A stretch of 9,359 nt of DNA from an uncultured Erythrobacteraceae bacterium (GTDB lineage: Bacteria; Pseudomonadota; Alphaproteobacteria; Sphingomonadales; Sphingomonadaceae): contig CAMLQG010000110.1 in assembly GCA_946482075.1 (NCBI GenBank), positions 1 through 9,359 of the forward strand. Direction: 5' to 3'. Below, piece after piece: positions 1 to 5,950 of the stretch (positions are counted from its first letter, which is position 1; each line of letters begins with the position of its first letter). A model generated the notes under the pieces. The model made no database searches and was not told the DNA's origin. It was given only the letters and a program-made list of their open reading frames with translations. Made by a program: the position numbers and the translations under genes.

Positions 1-245
1 CTTTCGTCGCGGTTGTAGTCGCAGACCAGGCGGCTGACATTGCCGAGGAAAGCGGCGATGCCCGGATGCGCTGCCATCCGTTCCGCCACGCCCGCCACGC
101 CGATATCGATCGCGACATGTTCGCTCAGCAGCGCGGGATCGATGCCGAGATCGATATCCTCCGGCACGCGGTTGGAGGCATGGTCCGACACGACGATGAT
201 ACCCCCGAAGCGCGGGGTGCCGACCAGGCGCCAGGCTTCGTTCAT
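1..245 (-). CDS. N-formylglutamate amidohydrolase family protein (N-terminal part, cut by window edge)
   Basis: Reading the minus strand from ATG at 245-243 gives 81 codons that run open to the left edge, so only the N-terminus is visible. The protein starts MNEAWRLVG. It carries SDHASNRVP at residues 20-28, EHVAIDIGVAG at 42-52 and SRLVCDYNRD at 71-80. This order of motifs is typical of the N-formylglutamate amidohydrolase family (FGase, PF05013), zinc-dependent hydrolases that in histidine degradation release formate from N-formylglutamate. Many members outside hut operons have no proven substrate. No hut gene is visible here, so the substrate is left open. The start overlaps the ispE stop in the four bases ATGA (245-242), which suggests translational coupling to ispE. 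The family call is firm. The biochemical role is an inference. Confidence 0.85.
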   Translation of the reverse strand, partial: MNEAWRLVGTPRFGGIIVVSDHASNRVPEDIDLGIDPALLSEHVAIDIGVAGVAERMAAHPGIAAFLGNVSRLVCDYNRDE

Positions 246-1054
246 CGCAGCATTCCCGTCATCCGCCACCATTCGGGACGGCTCAAGTCCAGCTTTTCCG
301 CCGCTTCGCGCATGACGTCATGGTTACGGAACAGCGCGAAGCACGTCGCGCCGGAGCCCGACATGCGCACCAGATCAGCCCCGGTCTCCCGCAGGCAGCC
401 CAGCACTTCGGCAATCGGCGGGCACAGCGCGATCGCCGGCGCTTCCAGGTCATTGCGCCCCTGCTCCGCGATCGCACTCGCAGGCCCGGACGGCAACGGC
501 CCGCGATCCACCCCGTCCCAGGCGGCGAAGACCGGTCCGGTCGCAAGCGGAATGCGCGGATTGACGAGAAGGACAGCGCATCCCGCCAGATCGTTCTCGA
601 CCGGTTCCAGTTCCGTCCCCGTGCCCCGTCCGATGCACGCCCGGCTTTCCACGCAGGCCGGCACATCCGCGCCGAGCCTGGCGGCACGCGCCTGCCAGTC
701 ATCCGGCAAGCCATGGGTACGCTCGACCAGGCGAAACACCGCGCCGGCATCGGCCGAGCCACCGCCCAGCCCCGCCGAGATCGGCAGGCGCTTGTCCAGG
801 GTGACCGCCAGCCCTTCGGCGCGCGGCAGGGCGTTCAACGCTCTTGCCACGAGATTGTCGAAAGGGTCTGCAAGTGCTTCTGAAAACTCGCCGATCACTG
901 CCACCCGATCCTCGGCTGAGGCGGATGCGCTCAGCCGGTCGCCATCATCCACGAAGGCGAACAGCGTCTCCAGCTCGTGATAGAAGTCGGCCCGCCGCGA
1001 ACGGACGTGCAGCGCCAGATTGATCTTCGCGTAGGCGACTTCCGTCAGCGACAA
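242..1054 (-). CDS. ispE: 4-diphosphocytidyl-2-C-methyl-D-erythritol kinase
   Basis: IspE phosphorylates CDP-methylerythritol with ATP in the non-mevalonate (MEP) isoprenoid pathway and is a cytoplasmic GHMP-family kinase. The 270-residue product has the usual length and all family marks. These are YAKINLALHV at 8-17 with the expected catalytic Lys10, the GHMP ATP-binding loop PISAGLGGGSADA at 91-103, LGADVPAC at 128-134 with the expected catalytic Asp130, and the C-terminal glycine-rich motif MSGSGATCFALF at 231-242. The start is TTG at 1054-1052, because no in-frame ATG or GTG lies upstream between the family N-terminus and the preceding gene. A weak GTGAG sits about 9 bases ahead of it. 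It begins 10 bases after the stop of the broken ETF:ubiquinone oxidoreductase gene and overlaps the following FGase-like gene by ATGA. Identification is secure. The TTG start is likely but not proven. Confidence 0.96.
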   Translation of the reverse strand: MSLTEVAYAKINLALHVRSRRADFYHELETLFAFVDDGDRLSASASAEDRVAVIGEFSEALADPFDNLVARALNALPRAEGLAVTLDKRLPISAGLGGGSADAGAVFRLVERTHGLPDDWQARAARLGADVPACVESRACIGRGTGTELEPVENDLAGCAVLLVNPRIPLATGPVFAAWDGVDRGPLPSGPASAIAEQGRNDLEAPAIALCPPIAEVLGCLRETGADLVRMSGSGATCFALFRNHDVMREAAEKLDLSRPEWWRMTGMLR

Positions 1055-1064
1055 GCCGGCAGGC

Positions 1065-2656
1065 TCACATGTTCGGGTAGTTGGGCCCGCCCCCGCCTTC
1101 CGGCGTCACCCATTCGATGTTCTGGGTGGGGTCCTTGATGTCGCAAGTCTTGCAGTGGACGCAGTTCTGCGCGTTGATCACCAGCTTGGGCGTGCCTTCT
1201 TCGATCCCGGTGAACTCGTACACGCCCGCCGGGCAGTAGCGTGCTTCGGGTCCCGCATAGAGCGGCAGGTTGATCTCCGTCGGGATAGACGGATCCTTGA
1301 GCTTGAGATGGCACGGCTGGTCTTCCTCATGGTTCGTGTTCGACAGGAACACGGAGGAAAGCCGGTCGAAGCTGATCACGCCATCGGGCTTGGGGTAGTT
1401 GATCGGCTGGTAGAGATCGGCGCGGCCCGTATGCGAAGCATCGGTGTGATGCTTCATCGTGATCGGCAGGCCCATTCTGAGCGTACGCATCCACATGTCG
1501 GTTCCGGCGAGCACCGTGCCGATGGTGCCGCCGAACTTGGCGATCACGGGCTGGGCGTTCTTCACCAGTTCCAGCTCGTCCCTGATCCAACTGGAACGCA
1601 CGGCTGCATCATATTCGGACAGCGAGTCATGCTCGCGGTGTGGCTGCCCTTGATGCGGGGCACGTTGACGAAGCCTGCCGCACAGCCGACCAGCACGCCG
1701 CCGGGGAAATCGAGCTTCGGCACCGACTGCCAGCCGCCTTCGTTGATCGCGCGCGCGCCGTAGGACACGCGGCGGCCGCCTTCGAGATAGGCGCGGATTT
1801 CCGGATGCTGTTTCCAGCGCTGGAACTCCTCGAACGGATAGACATAGGGATTGGCGTAATCGAGCGCCGTCACGAAGCCGATCGCGACCTGATTATTCGC
1901 CTGGTGATAGAGAAAACCGCCGCCCCAGGTGTCGCTTTCGGAAAGCGGCCAGCCCTGCGAATGGATCACGCGGCCCGGCACGTGCTTGGCCGGATCAATA
2001 TCCCACAATTCCTTGATGCCGATGCCGTAGACCTGCGGCTGGCAATCGGCTTCCAGATCGAACTGCTTCTTCAGTCGCTTTGTCAGATGTCCGCGTGCAC
2101 CCTCTGCAAAGACGGTGTATTTCGCGTGCAGCTCCATGCCCGGCTGATAGTCGCCCTTGTGTGAACCATCATGCGCGACGCCCATGTCCTGAGTGGCGAC
2201 GCCATAGACCTTGCCGCTCTCGTCATAGAGGATTTCCGAGGCCGGAAAGCCGGGAAAGATTTCCACGCCCAGCTCTTCGGCCTGCGATGCGAGCCAGCGC
2301 GCGAGACTGCCCAGCGAAACGGTGTAATTGCCGTCATTGGACAGGAAAGGCGGCATCATGATGTGCGGCAGCGAGAACGCCTTGTTCTTGGTCAGCACCC
2401 AATGCCAGTTGTCAGTGACCGGGGTTTCGCCGAGCGGGCAACCGTCGTCCTCGCGCCATGCGGGGAACAGCTCATCCATCGCGCGCGGATCGACGACCGC
2501 ACCGGAAAGCGTGTGCGCGCCGACTTCGGAGCCCTTTTCAAGGATGCAGACGGCCAGTTCCTCGTTGATCTGCTTCAGGCGGATCGCCGTTGCGAGACCT
2601 GCCACGCCGCCGCCGACGATGACGACGTCATAAGGCATCGATTCGCGTTCACTCAT
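1065..2656 (-). pseudogene. electron-transfer flavoprotein:ubiquinone oxidoreductase, broken by internal deletion and frameshift
   Basis: ETF-QO is a membrane-associated FAD and 4Fe-4S enzyme that passes electrons from ETF (fatty-acid, amino-acid and choline oxidation) to ubiquinone. The first frame (start ATG 2656, preceded by AAGGAAAGAG) encodes the FAD-binding and quinone-binding part. It has GGGVAG near residue 15, EKGSEVGAHTLSG, FAEGARG, and NVPRIKGSHTA ending near 1634-1638. It then reads out of frame to a stop at 1562. A second frame continues the protein (SEYDAAVRSSWIRDEL onward) to a stop at 1065. That part has CPAGVYEF and CVHCKTCDIKDP, which supply the four cluster cysteines. At the junction, GSHTA is followed directly by REHDSLSEYD in the second frame, so the roughly 20-residue helix the family has there is absent. 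The 1592 bases present plus 58 would make a normal 549-residue protein. As read, FAD and iron-sulfur domains cannot be made as one chain. An assembly error remains possible. Confidence 0.85.
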
Positions 2657-2740
2657 AATTCCGCTCTTTCCTTGCGCACTCGCTATTGGGAAACGCCTTG
2701 ATTGCTGCGCTTCGAGAGGTCAAGACCCGCATAGCGCGCA
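2657..2740. promoter_or_regulatory. divergent promoter region between ETF-QO and the glycosylase-like gene
   Basis: These 84 bases separate two divergently transcribed units, so promoters for both should lie here or just inside the genes. On the minus strand a TTGACC (2723-2718) could be a -35 element for ETF-QO, but no convincing -10 box follows at 16-18 bases. The minus-strand end holds a good ribosome binding site (AAGGAAAGAG) for the ETF-QO start. On the plus strand no clear promoter or strong Shine-Dalgarno precedes the ATG at 2741. No palindromic repeat is present, unlike the other three gaps in this window. Confidence 0.4.
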
Positions 2741-3520
2741 ATGACCCGAGACACACCTCTTTCCTCCGCCTGTGGCCGCGATCCCACGCTTGCCGAACAG
2801 CTCGCGAGCGCGCAGGCATGGTGGCGCGAAGCGGGCGTCGATCTCGAATTCGGCGACGAGCCGACAGACTGGATCGCGGCGAAGGAAATCCGGCAGCCGC
2901 TCGATGCGCCGGCCAGAGGCCGACCCGCCGTCGCTGCGGAAGAGGCGCCCCCGGCCAGGATGGCCCGGAACCGCGCGAACTGGCCGTCCAGCCTCGCGGA
3001 TTTCCCTGCCTGGTGGCTGGCGGAACCCGCATTGGACAATGGCGATACATCCCGCCGCGTCCCTCCGCGCGGGCCGGCCCAGGCCGATCTGATGATCCTT
3101 GTCGCGGAACCGGAAGCCGAAGACAAGGAGCAGTTGCTGAGCGGCCCCAACGGGCGCTTCCTCGCAGGTTTCCTGGCGGCCGCGGATCTGGCGGAAGAGC
3201 GCATCTATTTCGCCTCCGTCCTGCCTCGTCACACGCCGCTGGCGGATTGGGACGAGCTTGCCGGCACGGGAATCGGAGATTTGACGCGCCATCATATCGG
3301 TCTTGTTTCACCTCGGCGGCTGATCACTTTCGGCGGGCGCATCTCGTCGCTTCTCGGCCACGATCCGACGCAAAGTCCAAACTTTAAACTCGACATTAAC
3401 CATGGCGGTGGAGAAATCTCCGTGCTTGCCTGTTGGGATCTCGCCGCCTTGCTGATGAGGGCGAAGGCGCGATCAGGCTTTTGGCAGCGTTGGCTTGATT
3501 GGACGGTATCGGACGCGTGA
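2741..3520 (+). CDS. uracil-DNA glycosylase superfamily-like protein, degenerate catalytic motifs
   Basis: The 259-residue protein is soluble, with no signal peptide. Its C-terminal half resembles the uracil-DNA glycosylase fold (PF03167). The stretch LMILVAEPEAEDKEQLLSG at 118-135 sits where family 4/5 enzymes have a GEAPGxxED-type motif. FASVLPRHTP (157-166) matches the second strand-loop region. ACWDLAALLMRAKARSGFW (230-248) aligns with the usual HPAYLLR...K...W segment. The catalytic His of that last motif is absent (CWDLA instead of a YHPA-like run), and I see no set of cysteines for the 4Fe-4S cluster of family 4. The N-terminal 110 residues (with WWREAGVD at 27-34) are not recognisable as a known domain. 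It may bind DNA or be a diverged glycosylase, but activity cannot be assumed. It is the first gene of a tight plus-strand cluster, and its stop overlaps or abuts the lytic transglycosylase gene. Confidence 0.72.
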   Translation: MTRDTPLSSACGRDPTLAEQLASAQAWWREAGVDLEFGDEPTDWIAAKEIRQPLDAPARGRPAVAAEEAPPARMARNRANWPSSLADFPAWWLAEPALDNGDTSRRVPPRGPAQADLMILVAEPEAEDKEQLLSGPNGRFLAGFLAAADLAEERIYFASVLPRHTPLADWDELAGTGIGDLTRHHIGLVSPRRLITFGGRISSLLGHDPTQSPNFKLDINHGGGEISVLACWDLAALLMRAKARSGFWQRWLDWTVSDA

Positions 3521-3528
3521 CCATTAGG

Positions 3529-5295
3529 ATGAAGACTAAAGCCGCGACGCTGGCTGTGGCCGGCGCGTTCGCGACCTTTGTTGTTCCTGCGCACGCGCAT
3601 AGCGCGGCGGAGTATTTTCGCGCGCATGCCGCCACCAACACGGTTCCCAACCTGCTGAGCCGCGACGAAAAGCAGTACTACGTCGATCTGTTCGATGCGA
3701 TCGACCGCTCCAACTGGTCGAAAGTGCAGACCATGCTGGCGCAGAAGCCGGAAGGCCCGCTGCACGAAGTGGCGCTCGCCAAATATTATCTCGCGCCCAA
3801 TTCCCCCAAGGTCGAGCTTCCCGCGATCCAGGCCTGGCTCGCCAAGGGCAGCGACCTGCCGCAGGCGGAACAGATCGCGCGGCTGGGCCTGCGCCGCGGC
3901 GCGGCAAGCATGCCTGCTTTGCCGACGGCGAACAGCCTCGTCTCGCAGCCTTATGCGCCGAAGCGTGCGCGCCCTTCCCCGATCAATGACGGCACGATGC
4001 CGCAATCCATCGCCGATGCGATGCAGGAGCGGATCAAGAACGACGATCCCGACGGCGCGCGCCAGCTGCTCGACGGGATCGACGCGGTGCTGAGCCCCGG
4101 CACGCGCGCCGAATGGCGTCAGCGCGTCGCGTGGAGCTATTATATCGAGAACCAGGACGCGCAGGCGCTCGCCATCGCGCAGACCGTGCCCGACGGCACG
4201 GGCGGCTGGTCGGCCGAAGGCAACTGGACCGCGGGCCTTGCCGCATGGCGCATGGGCGATTGCGACAGTTCCGCCGCCAGTTTCCGGAAAGCCGCGCAAC
4301 AGGCTTCCAATGTCGAACTGCGTTCCGCCGCCTATTACTGGACCAGCCGTTCCTATGTCCGCTGCCGTAAGCCGGAACTGAGCCAGGAAATGCTGCGCGG
4401 CGCCGCTTCGCTCGACGAAACGCTCTACGGCATGCTCGCGGTCGAGCAGCTCGGCGTCACCCTGCCGAAGTCCTATTCCGCCGCCGATTTTTCGCGCGAT
4501 GACTGGAATGTGCTGAGCGGTTCTTCCAACGTGCGTTCCGCCGTCGCCCTGATGGAGATCGGGCGGGACGAAATGGCCAGCGACATGCTGCGGTACCAGG
4601 CCCGGATCGGCGCGCCCACGCAATTTGGTGCGCTTTCGCGCCTCGCCCGCGATCTCGGCCTGCCCGGCACCCAGCTGTGGATGTCCTACAACGCGCCCTA
4701 TGGCGCCAAGGCCGAACCCGCTTCGCGCTATCCCACGCCGAAATGGCAGCCGGTGACCGGCTGGCGCATCGATCCGGCGCTGGTCTATGCCCACAGCCTG
4801 CAGGAATCGAACTTCCAGCCCAAGGTCGTCAGCCCCGCGGGCGCGCGCGGCCTGATGCAGATCATGCCGGGCACCGCACAAACCTACGCCGGCTCGATCA
4901 ACATGACCGCCTCCTATGCGGAACTGTCGCAGCCGGAAGTGAACATGGCCTATGGCCAGCGCACGCTGGAGGCGCTGCGCGATTCCACCGCCACGCAGGG
5001 CAAGCTGCCCAAGATCATGGCCGCCTACAATGCCGGCATCGCCCCGGTGACTCACTGGAATTACGAGAGTCGCGACGGGAACGATCCGCTGCTGTGGATG
5101 GAATCGATCCCCTATTGGGAAACGCGCGGCTATGTCGCGATCGTGATGCGCAATTACTGGATGTATGAACGCCAGGCCAACGCCGCCTCGCCCAGCCGGC
5201 ATGCGCTGGCCGAAGTGAAGTGGCCGACCTTCCCCAATATCTCCAGCGGCAATCTTCGCCTTGCCGCCAATGGCGGGACCGCCGGTGGCAATTGA
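3529..5295 (+). CDS. soluble lytic murein transglycosylase (SLT70 type)
   Basis: This is a periplasmic peptidoglycan-cleaving enzyme of 588 residues that cuts the MurNAc-GlcNAc bond with formation of 1,6-anhydro-MurNAc. From the ATG at 3529 the N-terminus MKTKAATLAVAG...VVPAHA is a clear signal peptide with an AHA cleavage site near residue 23. A long alpha-helical region, expected for the SLT70 superhelix, spans about residues 30-400. The catalytic SLT domain follows at about 412-540. It has HSLQESNFQP with the catalytic Glu426, GARGLMQIMPGTA at about 438-450, and AAYNAG at about 498-503. A GTG at 3517 is also in frame and would overlap the previous stop as GTGA. Both starts leave a plausible signal peptide, and neither has a strong Shine-Dalgarno. 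Its last 11 bases overlap the start of moaB. The family is certain, the exact start is not. Confidence 0.93.
   Translation: MKTKAATLAVAGAFATFVVPAHAHSAAEYFRAHAATNTVPNLLSRDEKQYYVDLFDAIDRSNWSKVQTMLAQKPEGPLHEVALAKYYLAPNSPKVELPAIQAWLAKGSDLPQAEQIARLGLRRGAASMPALPTANSLVSQPYAPKRARPSPINDGTMPQSIADAMQERIKNDDPDGARQLLDGIDAVLSPGTRAEWRQRVAWSYYIENQDAQALAIAQTVPDGTGGWSAEGNWTAGLAAWRMGDCDSSAASFRKAAQQASNVELRSAAYYWTSRSYVRCRKPELSQEMLRGAASLDETLYGMLAVEQLGVTLPKSYSAADFSRDDWNVLSGSSNVRSAVALMEIGRDEMASDMLRYQARIGAPTQFGALSRLARDLGLPGTQLWMSYNAPYGAKAEPASRYPTPKWQPVTGWRIDPALVYAHSLQESNFQPKVVSPAGARGLMQIMPGTAQTYAGSINMTASYAELSQPEVNMAYGQRTLEALRDSTATQGKLPKIMAAYNAGIAPVTHWNYESRDGNDPLLWMESIPYWETRGYVAIVMRNYWMYERQANAASPSRHALAEVKWPTFPNISSGNLRLAANGGTAGGN
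5275..5278 (+). promoter_or_regulatory. Shine-Dalgarno GGGA deciding the moaB GTG start
   Basis: GGGA (within GGCGGGA) lies 6 bases before the GTG at 5285, inside the end of the transglycosylase gene. The in-frame alternatives TTG 5261 and ATG 5270 have no comparable site. This favours GTG 5285 as the moaB start. Confidence 0.6.
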
Positions 5296-5812
5296 TCCCG
5301 ATCGGCAGTTCAAGCCGATCAACATCGCCGTCCTGACCATTTCCGATACGCGCGGGCCCGACGAGGACACCTCGGGCGACATCCTGGCCGATCGCGTGAC
5401 GAAGGCCGGCCACAATCTCGTCGCCCGTAGGATCGAGAAGGACGATGCCGACGTGATCGCCACGCGGCTGAACGCGTGGATCGACGATCCGAATATCGAT
5501 GCGATCGTCTCCACCGGGGGCACGGGCCTCACCGGCCGCGACGTGACGCCGGAAGCGCTGGACCGAGTGAAGACGCGCGACATCCCCGGCTTCGGCGAGC
5601 TGTTCCGCTGGCTCAGCTACAAGACGATCGGCACCTCCACCGTGCAATCGCGCGCCTGCGCCGTCGTCGCGCGCGGGACCTACATCTTCGCGCTGCCCGG
5701 ATCGAACGGCGCAGTGAAGGACGGCTGGGACGGGATCCTTGCGGAACAGCTGGATGCCCGGAACCGGCCCTGCAATTTCGTGGAACTGATGCCCCGCTTG
5801 CGGGAGGTTTAA
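5285..5812 (+). CDS. moaB: molybdopterin biosynthesis protein MoaB/MogA family
   Basis: MoaB/MogA proteins adenylylate molybdopterin in molybdenum cofactor assembly, in the cytoplasm. In some bacteria MoaB is dispensable or its exact step is uncertain. From GTG 5285 the product is 175 residues, normal for the family, and begins MAIDPDRQFKPINIAVLTIS. Visible family motifs are LTISDTRG at 17-24, the substrate loop STGGTGLTGRDVTPE at 76-90, PGFGELFR at 101-108 and LPGSNGAV at 138-145. It overlaps the transglycosylase gene by 11 bases and so is probably translated from the same message. No other Moco gene is in the window, so its placement in this cluster is not explained by pathway. An ATG at 5270 would add five residues, but the ribosome binding site favours GTG. 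Confidence 0.93.
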   Translation: MAIDPDRQFKPINIAVLTISDTRGPDEDTSGDILADRVTKAGHNLVARRIEKDDADVIATRLNAWIDDPNIDAIVSTGGTGLTGRDVTPEALDRVKTRDIPGFGELFRWLSYKTIGTSTVQSRACAVVARGTYIFALPGSNGAVKDGWDGILAEQLDARNRPCNFVELMPRLREV

Positions 5813-5826
5813 CCTTCCTTTTTCTT

Positions 5827-5895
5827 GTCATTCCCGCGAAAGCGGGAGCCCAGTTCGACGGTTGCCATGGGTTCCCGCTTTTTCGCGGGAATGAC
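5827..5895. repeat. palindromic repeat pair (TCATTCCCGCGAAAGCGGGA type), possible terminator
   Basis: Two inverted arms, 5827-5852 and 5868-5895, match over their whole length with one mismatch and a two-base length difference, and 15 bases separate them. Each arm is itself a small palindrome. Arm 1 folds as TCCCGC-GAAA-GCGGGA with a GNRA-type loop. Arm 2 folds as TTCCCGC with a T-rich loop. I recall this core as a common dispersed intergenic repeat of sphingomonad genomes. A REP-like or MITE-like origin is an inference. It begins 15 bases after the moaB stop, so a transcript could form a strong hairpin and end here, although no clean U-run follows. Confidence 0.8.
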
Positions 5896-5915
5896 GAAGG
5901 TGTGGTGAGCACGCC

Positions 5916-5944
5916 TTGCATGAATGTTCCCTATATGTTCTAAC
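5916..5944 (+). promoter_or_regulatory. candidate promoter of the radical SAM gene
   Basis: TTGCAT (5916-5921) is followed after 17 bases by TCTAAC (5939-5944). This would make a weak sigma-70-like promoter with a start point close to the ATG at 5951, meaning a very short or absent leader. The overlap with the SOS box is what would be expected if LexA blocks it. The -10 element is poor, so confidence is low. Confidence 0.3.
5926..5940 (+). promoter_or_regulatory. putative LexA operator (SOS box) GTTC-N7-GTTC
   Basis: The sequence GTTCCCTATATGTTC is a perfect match to the direct-repeat operator GTTC-N7-GTTC known for alphaproteobacterial LexA (Caulobacter, Rhodobacter, Sinorhizobium). It ends 10 bases before the ATG of the radical SAM gene, where a repressor would block RNA polymerase. 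The AT-rich spacer is also usual. With eight fixed bases, a chance match in this 138-base gap on either strand is expected well under 1% of the time. Binding has not been shown. Confidence 0.7.
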
Positions 5945-5950
5945 CAACAC

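Noticed and set aside
66..980. Plus-strand open frame of about 300 codons opposite ispE
   Set aside because: It is an antisense shadow of ispE and of the FGase-like gene, with a Ser/Arg/Pro-rich composition and no motifs.
1562..1660. Programmed ribosomal frameshift in the ETF-QO gene
   Set aside because: There is no slippery heptamer or stimulatory structure at the junction, and about 20 conserved residues are missing, which a frameshift alone cannot explain.
3292..5583. Very long minus-strand open frame (about 760 codons) opposite the transglycosylase and moaB genes
   Set aside because: It is a GC-rich antisense shadow. The plus-strand proteins have full family motifs, and the minus product is a low-complexity Arg/Gly/Ala/His mix with no recognisable domain.
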